64,000 bases of DNA from Pseudomonas fluorescens (lineage in GTDB: Bacteria > Pseudomonadota > Gammaproteobacteria > Pseudomonadales > Pseudomonadaceae), in contig NZ_CABVGX010000021.1 in assembly GCF_902497625.1 (NCBI RefSeq), positions 38,148 through 102,147 of the forward strand. The letters run 5' to 3'. The translations under genes and the position numbers were made by a program. This document shows, in pieces, positions 55,158 through 63,920 of this stretch (position 1 is the first letter of the stretch; each line of letters begins with the position of its first letter). The notes below the pieces were generated by a model, which worked only from the letters and a program-made list of their open reading frames with translations, was not told the origin of the DNA and did no database searches.

Positions 55158-55191
55158 CAACAAAACACCACAGGTCGAAGACCATTAAAAT

Positions 55192-55209
55192 TGGTTGACA
55201 CCGCAACCA
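55192..55209. promoter_or_regulatory. Probable MarR operator overlapping a -35 site
   Basis: TGGTTG-ACACCG-CAACCA is a perfect 6+6 palindrome. Within it TTGACA (55195-55200) is a consensus -35; a weak -10 (GAAGAT) follows at the usual spacing. It lies 35 bases upstream of the MarR start and upstream of the reductase gene. Confidence 0.65.
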
Positions 55210-55449
55210 TCTAGGCTGAAGATTTACTCCGCCAGGCGCTACGGGCAATAGCCCGCATGATACGCCGTAGCACAACCTCAAAAAAATAATTATCAGGTCT
55301 TGCTCATGAACCTTCGCCAATTGTGCTTCTTCCTGGTGTCCGCGACTTCCCCACTTCCCTGCGCCTTTTCTCCTGGTTGATTAGTCACCCGCGCCACCCC
55401 TTTTGCGCCTCGTTTTTTCAGCAGCCACTTCACTGTGGAGGGAGAACTC

Positions 55450-56403
55450 ATGCTTCAAGTCAACGTCACCCGCAAAGCAGTCGAAGCCGACGGCATTTGC
55501 AGCTTCGAGCTGTGCGCTGCCGACGGCAGTCCACTGCCAGCGTTCGAAGCAGGTGCGCATATCGACATACACATTGCCAACGGTCTCATCCGCCAGTATT
55601 CGCTGTGCAATGACTCCAGGGAGCGCCATCGATATGTGATCAGCGTCCTCAAGGACCCGGCCTCACGCGGCGGATCCAGTGCGATGCACGAGCAGATCAG
55701 CCAAGGGCAGACGCTCAGCATCAGCGCGCCGCGCAACCTTTTTGCGCTCGATAACTCAGCGCAACGCCACTTACTGTTTGGCGGCGGCATTGGCATCACG
55801 CCGATGCTGGCGATGGCGCATGAGCTTCACCAGCAAGGTGCGGATTTCGAGCTCCATTACAGCTTCCGATGCCGCGAGCGCGCGGCGTTTCTTCAATTGC
55901 TTGGACAAGCGCCTTTCGCCAGTCGCGTGCATTTGCACGACGACAGCGGTTCGCCCGAGCAGAAACTTGCTGCCGCCGCGCTGCTCGCCGCGCCGGACCG
56001 TACGAGCCACCTGTATGTATGCGGCCCGGCCGGGTTCATGAGTTTCATCCTCGACACCGCGCAGGCAGCTGGCTGGCCCGAAGACCAGGTGCACAGAGAA
56101 TTCTTCGCTGCTGCGCCGATCGATCAACGCGGCGATACGCCCTTCGAAGTTCAGCTCGCCAGCAGCGGGCAGATTTTTTATATCCCTGCCGACCGCACGG
56201 TTTTCGAGGTGCTCGATGAGGCCGGAATCGAGATCGAGTCCTCGTGTGAGCAAGGCGTCTGCGGGACCTGTATCACCGGCCTGCTCGACGGCATTGCCGA
56301 TCATCGCGACCAGTTCCTCACAGCCGCAGAACACGCCAGCAATGACCGGTTCACGCCTTGCTGTTCACGTGCCAAATCGCCGCGCCTGGTATTGGACCTT
56401 TGA
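55450..56403 (+). CDS. VanB-type oxidoreductase (FMN or FAD, NADH, 2Fe-2S)
   Basis: A 317-residue class IA-type oxygenase reductase. The flavin motif RQYSLCND is near 53-60, NAD-binding GGGIGITPM near 111, and the C-terminal plant-type 2Fe-2S site (CEQGVCGTC, final CC) completes the chain. It passes electrons from NADH to the Rieske oxygenase encoded next. GGAG precedes the ATG at 55450; the upstream in-frame codon is not used. The oxygenase gene starts 37 bases after its stop. Confidence 0.93.
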   Translation: MLQVNVTRKAVEADGICSFELCAADGSPLPAFEAGAHIDIHIANGLIRQYSLCNDSRERHRYVISVLKDPASRGGSSAMHEQISQGQTLSISAPRNLFALDNSAQRHLLFGGGIGITPMLAMAHELHQQGADFELHYSFRCRERAAFLQLLGQAPFASRVHLHDDSGSPEQKLAAAALLAAPDRTSHLYVCGPAGFMSFILDTAQAAGWPEDQVHREFFAAAPIDQRGDTPFEVQLASSGQIFYIPADRTVFEVLDEAGIEIESSCEQGVCGTCITGLLDGIADHRDQFLTAAEHASNDRFTPCCSRAKSPRLVLDL

Positions 56404-56440
56404 CCCTGACCCGAGCCGTGACCGCTCGCTGGAGAACACC

Positions 56441-57514
56441 ATGACTACCGCTACCCTGCCCCTTGCCCTTGAGATTGCCCCGCCCGCCGTGCCGAGTTTT
56501 CCCCTTGATCAATGGTACGTCGCAGCCTTGGGCTGGGAACTCAAGGATCAACCGATCGGCCGCACGCTGCTGAACAAACCTGTGGTGCTCTTTCGCACGG
56601 CTGATAACCAGGTTGCCGCACTCGAAGACCGCTGCTGCCACCGGGCGCTGCCACTGTCCAACGGCACGGTGGAAGAACGTGGCTTGCGCTGCGGCTATCA
56701 CGGCCTGCTGTTCAACGACGGCGGCCAATGCATCGAGATTCCCGGCCAGGACAAGATTCCGAGCAAAGCCAGGGTGCCGGCTTATCACGTTCGCGAGGTG
56801 GATCAGATAATCTGGATCTGGTTCGGCAGCGCCGATCATCCGGAACCGACCTTCGCGCCGCCGGCGTACGACGTCCATAGCAGCGGAAAATACCTGTTCG
56901 ACGGGGATGTCTATCACTACGATGCGCCCTATCAGCTTATCCACGACAACCTCATGGACCTGAGCCATCTGGGCTATGTGCATCTGCGCACCATCGGCGG
57001 CAACGCGAGCATCCACATGAACGCGCAAATGAATGTGGACGGCGACGACTCGATGGTTCGCGTGGTTCGTCATATGCCCGATTCAGTGCCGCCCCCGACC
57101 TATTCCGCCGCCTACCCGTTTAAAGGCAACATTGATCGCTGGCAGGAAATCGAATTCCACATCAATCACTTGCGCATCTGGACTGGCGCGATAGACGCCG
57201 GGACCGACGATCTGCACAACCCTGATCGCGGCGGCTTTCATATGCGCGGCTTCCACGGCGTGACCCCGGAAACCGAAACATCGAGCCATTACTTCTGGAC
57301 CATGGCCACCAATCCTGAGAGCGATCCCGAAGCGGTCAAGGCCAGAGTAATCGAGCAGACCATGCTGACGTTCGACGAAGACAAGCTGGTGATCGAAGCG
57401 CAATACCAGAACATGTGCCGGTTCGGCACGCGTCCGATGATCGATATTCACGTCGACGTGGGGGCCAACCGTGCCCGTAGAATTATCGAGCGATTGCGCA
57501 ATACGGCTGGCTGA
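56441..57514 (+). CDS. Rieske oxygenase (VanA-like aromatic O-demethylase or hydroxylase)
   Basis: A 357-residue terminal oxygenase. The Rieske centre is C65-C66-H67 (CCHRALPL) and C84-x2-H87 (CGYHG). The mononuclear iron site fits HDNLMDLSHLGYVHL with its Asp and two His. The sequence is typical of VanA-type enzymes that demethylate or hydroxylate aromatic acids. The ATG at 56441 follows GGAG; a long N-terminal frame overlapping the reductase is rejected. The pair is under a probable MarR operator. It converges on the sulfatase operon. Confidence 0.92.
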   Translation: MTTATLPLALEIAPPAVPSFPLDQWYVAALGWELKDQPIGRTLLNKPVVLFRTADNQVAALEDRCCHRALPLSNGTVEERGLRCGYHGLLFNDGGQCIEIPGQDKIPSKARVPAYHVREVDQIIWIWFGSADHPEPTFAPPAYDVHSSGKYLFDGDVYHYDAPYQLIHDNLMDLSHLGYVHLRTIGGNASIHMNAQMNVDGDDSMVRVVRHMPDSVPPPTYSAAYPFKGNIDRWQEIEFHINHLRIWTGAIDAGTDDLHNPDRGGFHMRGFHGVTPETETSSHYFWTMATNPESDPEAVKARVIEQTMLTFDEDKLVIEAQYQNMCRFGTRPMIDIHVDVGANRARRIIERLRNTAG

Positions 57515-57564
57515 GCAGGTGTTCGTGCTAACCCAACGATGTTGCTGAAGAGAGCGGTTGCGAG

Positions 57565-57593
57565 GCGGCACCGGACTGAAGCTCCGGTGCCGC
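57565..57593. terminator. Hairpin between convergent oxygenase and sulfatase genes
   Basis: GCGGCACCGGA and TCCGGTGCCGC form an 11-bp perfect stem with a 7-base loop. There is no T-run on either strand, so it is more a transcript-end hairpin than a classic terminator. Confidence 0.55.
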
Positions 57594-57612
57594 ACTCACC
57601 CATGTTGCTGCG

Positions 57613-59256
57613 CTAGCGCGGCGGGAACACCACACCAACCTGCCGGGCATAGTTCATCCATGCCACCTTGAGGCGTTCGACGGTTTGCGGTTGGGACGCG
57701 GCCAGGTCGTGGGTCTCACCGCGATCCTTCGCGATATCGAACAGCTGCCATTGCGGCGGCTGGGCCTGGTCGCCGAACCCTGCTTGCGGGCGCATGCCCA
57801 GCAACTTGAGGTTGCCCTCGCGGTAGTAAGCGTTGCCGAACAGTTCTCCGGCCAGGCTGCCATCGCGGTGCGGGCTGCCTTTGCCTTCGAGCATGGGCAG
57901 GATTGATTTGCCGGTGATCGGGTGCTTGCCCGCCTCGCCTGTCTGCTCGCTTGGCAGGGCGATGCCCGCCAGCTCGAGAAAGGTCGGTGCCAGGTCATCC
58001 ACCCGTGTCACGCCCCGTTCCACGCCTTGGCGGCTCAGTGTTTTAGGCAAGTGCATGATGGCCGGCACACTGATTCCGCCTTCGGCCGTGGTGCCCTTGA
58101 ACAAGTGAAACGGCGCGGCGCTGACTTCGGCCCAGCGCAGGCCATAATCGATCTGCGAACCCGCCTGCCCCATGTTGGCGAAGCTGTTGTCGGTGCGCGC
58201 GCCGGGCGGGTAGAACCGGGCATGGTTTTCTCCAGCGGCGCCGTTGTCGGACATGAACACGATCAGGGTGTTGTCGTACTGGCCGCTTTGGCGCAGGTAA
58301 TCCACCAGTCGCCCGATGTTGTGGTCGAGGTTATCGACCATGGCGGCGTAGATTTCCATCTTCCGCGCTTCGATCTTTCGCTGCTCGCCACTTAATAGCT
58401 CCCAACCCGGCAGCTTTGGATTGGCCGGCAGTGGCTGCGCCGGTTGAGCGTCGTTGGCCAGCAAACCGAGCTTCTTCATCCGCTCGATACGCGCCAGGCG
58501 CACAGTGTCGTAGCCCTGATCGAAGCGACCGCGGTATTTGTCGAGGTAGTCCTTGGGTGCTTGCAACGGCCAGTGTGGCGCGGTATAGGCGGCGTAGGCG
58601 AAAAACGGTTTGCCGTCCTTGCGGTTATTCTGCAGGTAGCTGATCAGCTTGTCAGTGTAGAAATCGGTGGAATAGAAATCCGCCGGGAGCTCCACCGGTT
58701 TGCCGTTTTCACGGTACTGCACCTGCTCGAGTTTGGTCGGTTCAAGCGCTGATGGCTTGAAGTGCGCCGCCCCTCCTTCCAGCAAGGTAAAAGACTGCTC
58801 GAAACCCCGCCGATCCGGGCCTTGATCTGCCTCCAGCCCCAAGTGCCATTTGCCGACCATCAGCGTGCCGTAGCCGCCCGCCTTGAGCATTTCGGCCACC
58901 GAGTAGGCACGCGGGTTCAGATACCCCTCATACCCCGGTTTGCCCCGTTGAAACGGCTGCAGGGCTTCCTCCATGGTGCCCAGTCCGACAAGGTGATTGT
59001 CGGTGCCAGACATCAACATCGAACGCGTGATCGAGCAGGTCGGCGCTGCGTACATGCTGGTGAATTGCACGCCTTGACTGGCCAGTTGATCAAGCGTGGG
59101 TGTGTGGATCTCGCCGCCATAAGTGCCCAGGTCGGAATACCCCAGATCGTCGGCGAGAATCAGCAGAATATTGGGTTGACTGGCGGCCGTGGCCGCGCCG
59201 CTGCCCAAGCTCAGCGCGCATAACAGTGCCGTCAGCGGCAGTCGTAATAAAGCCAT
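57613..59256 (-). CDS. Arylsulfatase family protein (exported)
   Basis: A 547-residue type I sulfatase with a signal peptide (cleavage near ATA-ASQ). The N-terminal metal-binding region reads LILADDLGYSDLGTYGG (D36, D37), and the active-site cysteine is C74 in CSITR. Most enzymes of this family have C-x-P-x-R, so the third residue here is Ile instead of Pro/Ala. The usual downstream DNGAAGENH is present. It would hydrolyse sulfate esters in the periplasm after the Cys is oxidised to formylglycine. It is the last gene of a minus-strand operon with catabolic enzymes, suggesting sulfate release from an organic substrate. Confidence 0.9.
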   Translation of the reverse strand: MALLRLPLTALLCALSLGSGAATAASQPNILLILADDLGYSDLGTYGGEIHTPTLDQLASQGVQFTSMYAAPTCSITRSMLMSGTDNHLVGLGTMEEALQPFQRGKPGYEGYLNPRAYSVAEMLKAGGYGTLMVGKWHLGLEADQGPDRRGFEQSFTLLEGGAAHFKPSALEPTKLEQVQYRENGKPVELPADFYSTDFYTDKLISYLQNNRKDGKPFFAYAAYTAPHWPLQAPKDYLDKYRGRFDQGYDTVRLARIERMKKLGLLANDAQPAQPLPANPKLPGWELLSGEQRKIEARKMEIYAAMVDNLDHNIGRLVDYLRQSGQYDNTLIVFMSDNGAAGENHARFYPPGARTDNSFANMGQAGSQIDYGLRWAEVSAAPFHLFKGTTAEGGISVPAIMHLPKTLSRQGVERGVTRVDDLAPTFLELAGIALPSEQTGEAGKHPITGKSILPMLEGKGSPHRDGSLAGELFGNAYYREGNLKLLGMRPQAGFGDQAQPPQWQLFDIAKDRGETHDLAASQPQTVERLKVAWMNYARQVGVVFPPR

Positions 59257-59301
59257 CGGTTTTCTCTTATTGTCATTGAACGAACGCCTGCATCAGTCGG
59301 A

Positions 59302-60096
59302 TTAGGCTTCGAAAATGGCCACCGCGCGCACGAAGCCTGCCGACGCGTGCCGGATCTTGTAGGGAAAGCATGACACCGTGAAGCCGCTGGCTGGCAAGGA
59401 CTCCAGGTTGGCGAGTTTTTCCATCTGGCCATAGCCGATATCGCGTCCGGCCTTGTGCCCTTCCCAGATGATCGAAGCGTCGCCACCGGCGGCGAATCTC
59501 TCGCGGGTGTATTTGAACGGTGCGTCCCAGCTCCACGCATCGGTGCCGACCACACGTACGCCACGCTCCAGCAAATACATCGTGGCTTCGCGGCCCATGC
59601 CGATGCCCGCGTCCAGATAACCCGGTTGACCGAATAACGCACCGGCGCGGGTATTGACCAGCACGATGTCCAGCGGCTGCAGCACATGGTCGATGCGCGC
59701 CAGTTCGGCTTCGACCTGCGCTGCCGTCACCACATGACCGTCCGCCAGGTGCCGGAAATCCAGTTTCACCCCCGGTTGCAGGCACCAGTCCAGCGGTAAC
59801 TCGTCGATGCCGAAAGCCGGTTGCCCGCCATCGGTGGTCGAGGCGTAATGCCAAGGCGCGTCCATGTGCGTGCCGCTGTGGGTGGTGATCTGAAGGCGCT
59901 CGGCGGCCCAGGATTCGTTGCCGGGCATCTGCTCCAGTTGCAGCCCGGGAAACATCGCGGCCATTTCCGGCCAGCCTTGCTGATGGTCCATGTAATCGAT
60001 CCTGGGCAGCAGCGGCGGCGGATCGGTGTAAGGATTGTTGTCGAGGGTGACCGACAGGTCGACAAGGCGCCGCTCAGGCTTGGCTGGCTGTGACAT
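59302..60096 (-). CDS. Cyclase family / metal-dependent hydrolase
   Basis: A 264-residue protein of the cyclase/kynurenine-formamidase fold. The metal motif H-S-G-T-H-x-D-x-P-x-H is complete at about residues 73-83. The family hydrolyses amides or esters of small compounds with a divalent metal. The ATG at 60096 follows GGAGAG. It overlaps the end of the epimerase gene by 23 bases, so they are translated in coupling. A ring-opening or ester hydrolysis step in the pathway of this operon is plausible. Confidence 0.88.
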   Translation of the reverse strand: MSQPAKPERRLVDLSVTLDNNPYTDPPPLLPRIDYMDHQQGWPEMAAMFPGLQLEQMPGNESWAAERLQITTHSGTHMDAPWHYASTTDGGQPAFGIDELPLDWCLQPGVKLDFRHLADGHVVTAAQVEAELARIDHVLQPLDIVLVNTRAGALFGQPGYLDAGIGMGREATMYLLERGVRVVGTDAWSWDAPFKYTRERFAAGGDASIIWEGHKAGRDIGYGQMEKLANLESLPASGFTVSCFPYKIRHASAGFVRAVAIFEA

Positions 60097-61075
60097 CAAG
60101 AGTCTCTCCGGTGATCGGCAGGTGCCGTGGGGGTGCGGGATTCAGGGCGTTGCGAATCAGCCCGGCAGCGTTGCCGTCATGGCTGAAACCGGCGGCGCGG
60201 GCTTGTGGGGTTTTCAGCGCAGGCATGCGCCCGAACAAGGCTTCGAGGGCGGGGTCGGCGGCGTAGCTGATCAGCTGGCGGCGATCCTGGCCGTACGCCG
60301 TCGCCAGGGCATCGACGATTTGCCCGATCGACAAATGCAGCACCGGCAATTGCCACACCCGACCAGGCTGTGCGGCGCTGTCCATCTCGGCCGCATGGAT
60401 CAGGTTATTCACGCAGCAACGTGCCGACATCCACCAGGCGGTGGCCTCTGGCGACACCGGGCAACGATAGACAACGCCTTCGGCGAACGAGCGCATCAAG
60501 TCGCTCATGAACGCCGAGCGCAATCCGTTGGGCTCACGCGGGCGGGCGACGATACCGGGCAGGCGCAGCGCACGCCCGTCGACATCGCCACGTCGACCCA
60601 GGTCAATCACAGCGGCCTCGACCATGGCTTTGTGCGCGCCGTAAGAGAGTTCGGGCCGCAGTTCGGCGTGCTCATTCATCTTCGCCGGCAACTGGCCGCC
60701 GTACACCGCGACGCTGCTGGCGTACACCAACACCGGCGGCCGCTCCTTGTCGCGCAGTTGATCGAGTAGCTCAAGGCTGGCCAGCAAGTTGATCTGATAA
60801 CCCAATTCATAGTGGTCTTCAGCGGCGCCGCCCGGAACGCTCGCCAGATGAAACACCACGTCGATGCCGTCGGCCAGCACCCGACGCATTAATGTCTTGT
60901 CGCTGAGGCTGCCGGGGTGACGGCGCACTCGCGGGTCCTCGGGTACGCCGTGTAACTCTGTATCCAGGACCAACAACGCGCGGATCGTCCGTTCGCGCAA
61001 ACGGCCCCGTGCCAACAGGCAGCGGACCAACTCGCGACCGACAAAACCGTTGGCGCCGGTAATCAACACACGCAT
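60074..61075 (-). CDS. NAD-dependent epimerase/dehydratase (extended SDR)
   Basis: A 333-residue extended SDR. The loop TGANGFVG is at 6-13, and the catalytic YxxxK is SYGAHK near 145. It resembles D-erythronate 2-dehydrogenase-like proteins, although other sugar-acid or aldol substrates are possible. The longest frame begins at 61207, but the opening MRVLITGANG at 61075 is the true start. It overlaps the cyclase gene and stands 10 bases after the FAH-family gene. Confidence 0.87.
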   Translation of the reverse strand: MRVLITGANGFVGRELVRCLLARGRLRERTIRALLVLDTELHGVPEDPRVRRHPGSLSDKTLMRRVLADGIDVVFHLASVPGGAAEDHYELGYQINLLASLELLDQLRDKERPPVLVYASSVAVYGGQLPAKMNEHAELRPELSYGAHKAMVEAAVIDLGRRGDVDGRALRLPGIVARPREPNGLRSAFMSDLMRSFAEGVVYRCPVSPEATAWWMSARCCVNNLIHAAEMDSAAQPGRVWQLPVLHLSIGQIVDALATAYGQDRRQLISYAADPALEALFGRMPALKTPQARAAGFSHDGNAAGLIRNALNPAPPRHLPITGETLDVTASQA

Positions 61076-61085
61076 ATGCCGCTCC

Positions 61086-62069
61086 TCAGCCTTGAGCCTG
61101 AACGACACGCTGGTCGATCGCCCCGAACAACGACTTGCCATCGCTGCCGAGTACGTCCATGTGCACGCGATCGCCGAAGCGCATGTAGGCGGTTTTGGCC
61201 GCGCCATGCTCGATCATCTCGATGGCCCGGCGCTCGGCAATGCAGGCCGATCCGGCACTGCGTTCGGCGTTGGACACAGTGCCGGAACCAATCAACGTGC
61301 CTGCGCCCAGGCGGCGAGTCAGTGCCGCGTGGGCGATCAGCTGGCCAAAATCGAAGGTCATCTGCGCGCCGTGCGGCTGGCCGAACCATTGGCCATTCCA
61401 TTGCACTTGCAGTGGCAGGTGCACACGACCGTCGTGCCAGGCATCGCCCAACTCATCCGGAGTGATTGCCAGAGGGGCGAAGCTGGACGACGGTTTGGCC
61501 TGCAGGAAACCGAAACCGGTGCGCATTTCCCTTGGTGCCAAGGCGCGCAGGCTGACGTCATTGATCTGCAGAATCAGTTTGATGTGTGTCAGTGCCTGCT
61601 CGGCCGAACAGCCCATTGGCACGTCATCCACCAACACCACGAACTCGCCTTCGAAGTCGATGCCCTGACTTTCGCTCGGCAGCGCAATGTCGTCACGCCC
61701 GCCGATAAAATCGTCGCCGGCGCCCTGATACATCAACGGTGTGGTTTCAGCACCGTCGATGGGCTCTAGATTGAAAGCCTTTTGCATCAGCGCGCCGTGG
61801 CTGAGAAACGCCGAGCCATCGCACCACTGATAAGCGCGCGGCAACGGCGCCATGGCCCGAGCTGGATCGAACGGCAGCCGTTGATCAACATCTCCGGTAT
61901 TCAACGCGTTGGCCAGAGCAAGCAACTGCGGTGCGGCACTGCTCCAGTGTTCGATCGCGTGCTGCAAGGTCGGCGCTACGTGACTGGCATCCAGCGCCCA
62001 TAGCCCGTCACTCGACACCACCACCAGTTGACCATCACGACTGCCGTCTTTCAGGGTTGCCAGTTTCAT
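61086..62069 (-). CDS. Fumarylacetoacetate hydrolase family protein
   Basis: A 327-residue FAH-fold enzyme. The metal-binding segment GIDFEGEFVVLVDD carries the E-x-E and D pattern of the family. These hydrolyse C-C or ester bonds of ring-cleavage products, as in aromatic degradation. The second of two adjacent ATG codons (62069) is preferred, seven bases after GGAG; it touches the stop of the cupin gene. Position fits the step after a ring-cleavage dioxygenase. Confidence 0.9.
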   Translation of the reverse strand: MKLATLKDGSRDGQLVVVSSDGLWALDASHVAPTLQHAIEHWSSAAPQLLALANALNTGDVDQRLPFDPARAMAPLPRAYQWCDGSAFLSHGALMQKAFNLEPIDGAETTPLMYQGAGDDFIGGRDDIALPSESQGIDFEGEFVVLVDDVPMGCSAEQALTHIKLILQINDVSLRALAPREMRTGFGFLQAKPSSSFAPLAITPDELGDAWHDGRVHLPLQVQWNGQWFGQPHGAQMTFDFGQLIAHAALTRRLGAGTLIGSGTVSNAERSAGSACIAERRAIEMIEHGAAKTAYMRFGDRVHMDVLGSDGKSLFGAIDQRVVQAQG

Positions 62070-62653
62070 CATTCAGCTCCATGGTCATTGCGTGGCTCGA
62101 ACTCGGCGGCAAAGCGTCCGTCGAGAAGGATGAAGACCATGCGTGCCATGGCTTCGGTGCGGTTACTCCAGGCGTGATTGGTCCCGCGTTGCACGACGAC
62201 GTCGCCGCGATTGAGGTGAACCTCGCCCTCATCCAGCACCAGCCATACCTCGCCCTCAGTGACGATGCCGTAGTCGAGTGTTTCGGTGCGGTGCATGAGT
62301 TTGTGCCGCGCGTTGGTCTGGCCGGTGCCGGCCTGGCACTCGCCAATTTCGGCAAAGACCGCCGCAGCATTTTCCGCGCTCAGTGCGCTGTGCAGGCTGT
62401 CCGGCGGGATGTCCACCACGCGGATCACGCTGCCGTGGGGGGCGGGGCTCAGTTGCAGGGGTTTTACCGTGGGGTCATCGGCGTTATCCAGCACTGCCGG
62501 GCTGGCGCTGCTGCTCCACAGCTCGTGAAACACCGTGCCGGGCACCGCCGCTAACGGGAAGACGTTGGCGGCCGGGCCACTGCTGACCACCACGGCCTGA
62601 CTTTTACCGTTGTGTCCGGTGACCACGCGTTTGAATTCTGGAAGTGCTTGCAT
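62069..62653 (-). CDS. Cupin domain protein
   Basis: A 194-residue protein with a C-terminal single cupin: motif 1 around HRTETLDYGIVTEGEVWLVL and motif 2 around GTNHAWSNR with its metal-binding His. The N-terminal 80 residues have no motif I know. It could be a ring-cleavage dioxygenase or a sugar-binding/isomerase type; cupins next to FAH-family enzymes often act in aromatic routes. The ATG at 62653 follows GAGG and is preferred to starts ten residues earlier. Substrate unknown. Confidence 0.8.
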   Translation of the reverse strand: MQALPEFKRVVTGHNGKSQAVVVSSGPAANVFPLAAVPGTVFHELWSSSASPAVLDNADDPTVKPLQLSPAPHGSVIRVVDIPPDSLHSALSAENAAAVFAEIGECQAGTGQTNARHKLMHRTETLDYGIVTEGEVWLVLDEGEVHLNRGDVVVQRGTNHAWSNRTEAMARMVFILLDGRFAAEFEPRNDHGAE

Positions 62654-62666
62654 GATTTTTCCTCGT

Positions 62667-63920
62667 TCAGTGGCCATTGCCAATTGTGCTGCGACCAGAC
62701 GCGGTGGCGCTGAGCGTCAGACCACAGAGCCTCGGCACCGCCAGGCAGAAAAGCGCCACCAGAATCTGCAACCAGCCAATGACGGCCAGCGCCTGGGGTA
62801 ACGCCGACGTGACGCCGGCGCTGATACCCAGTACCACCAGCGGGCTGATAAATTCGCCGGCGAAGATGGCCGCAGTGAAACAGCCCGCCGCCCTGCCCCG
62901 CTGATGAAAATCGACCTGCGCCATGATCCAGGTGATCAGGGTCGGCAGCATCAAACCGATGCCCAGGCCGTTGATCAACACGGCGACGACCACCTGCGCG
63001 TGACTGGCGGCATTCGCCATCAACAGGCCGCCCGCACCGGCGAGTACATAGGCGATCAACAACAGATGCTGACTGCGCACGCCGCTGAACAGCCGAAAAC
63101 TCAGCGCGCCGACCAGCACGCCCAACTGGTTCGCACCCATGGTCATGCCGATTTGCTGTGGCGCATCCACATGCAGCAGGTTCAGCAGATACCCCGCCTG
63201 CACCGGCACGATAAACAGGCTGAGGCCCGCCAGCATGGACACCGCATACATCGGCATCAGGGCACGCCAAGGGAAGGTTGCCGCCGCGACGGCCGCGAGG
63301 GGTGAAGGCTGCTCGCTGGCTGCTCGCGGTTGAGGCTCCCAGAGTTTCCAGGCCATCAACGGCAGAAATACCAGGCCCACGGCATACAGGGCGAACGGCG
63401 TGCGCCAGTCGTTTTGGCCGAGAAAGCCGCCCAGGGCGATGAACACCGCCGCAGACAACGAGGTCGCAACCATTTGCAAGGCGAACAGGCGTTCGCGTCG
63501 GGCGCCGCTGTAATAGTCGCCCATCAGCGTCGTGCAGCAGGTCATGATGCCCGCCTCGGCAAGGCCGATGCCCGCACGACTGGCGACGATCGCCGGCAGC
63601 GAGTCGAGCCACAGCGGCAGCACACCGCAGACCACATACAACGCCATGCTTGCCAGCAACAAGGGTTTGCGCCCCAGACGGTCAACAATCACCCCGGCGA
63701 AAGGCGCCAGGAGCGCGATCATCAACGCTGGCAGCGTCAGCACTATCGGCACCAGCACGGCGCTGCCGGTGACCTCGGCGAAGTGCGCCTGCATCTTCGG
63801 TAAAACAGGTGCCAGCAACACCGCGCCCAGCACCGGCAGGCAGCTGCCCAACAGCAGCAGCAAGGACTGGGTCAGGCCGGCTTGGCGGGCGTGATTTGCA
63901 CTACTGGTTTCAGCGCCCAT
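62667..63920 (-). CDS. MFS transporter
   Basis: A 417-residue twelve-helix transporter. The loop between helices 2 and 3 reads GVIVDRLGRKPLLLASM, a good MFS motif A. It belongs near the drug/metabolite and aromatic acid carriers. GGGAG lies nine bases before the ATG. It overlaps by ten bases the end of an upstream gene that runs off the window, so the operon continues to the right. It probably imports the operon's substrate, although export is possible. Confidence 0.92.
   Translation of the reverse strand: MGAETSSANHARQAGLTQSLLLLLGSCLPVLGAVLLAPVLPKMQAHFAEVTGSAVLVPIVLTLPALMIALLAPFAGVIVDRLGRKPLLLASMALYVVCGVLPLWLDSLPAIVASRAGIGLAEAGIMTCCTTLMGDYYSGARRERLFALQMVATSLSAAVFIALGGFLGQNDWRTPFALYAVGLVFLPLMAWKLWEPQPRAASEQPSPLAAVAAATFPWRALMPMYAVSMLAGLSLFIVPVQAGYLLNLLHVDAPQQIGMTMGANQLGVLVGALSFRLFSGVRSQHLLLIAYVLAGAGGLLMANAASHAQVVVAVLINGLGIGLMLPTLITWIMAQVDFHQRGRAAGCFTAAIFAGEFISPLVVLGISAGVTSALPQALAVIGWLQILVALFCLAVPRLCGLTLSATASGRSTIGNGH

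Noticed and set aside
55305..55380. MNLRQLCFFLVSA-like opening as a LysR gene remnant upstream of the VanB-type gene
   Set aside because: Only about ten residues resemble a LysR start before the frame becomes unrelated; chance cannot be excluded.
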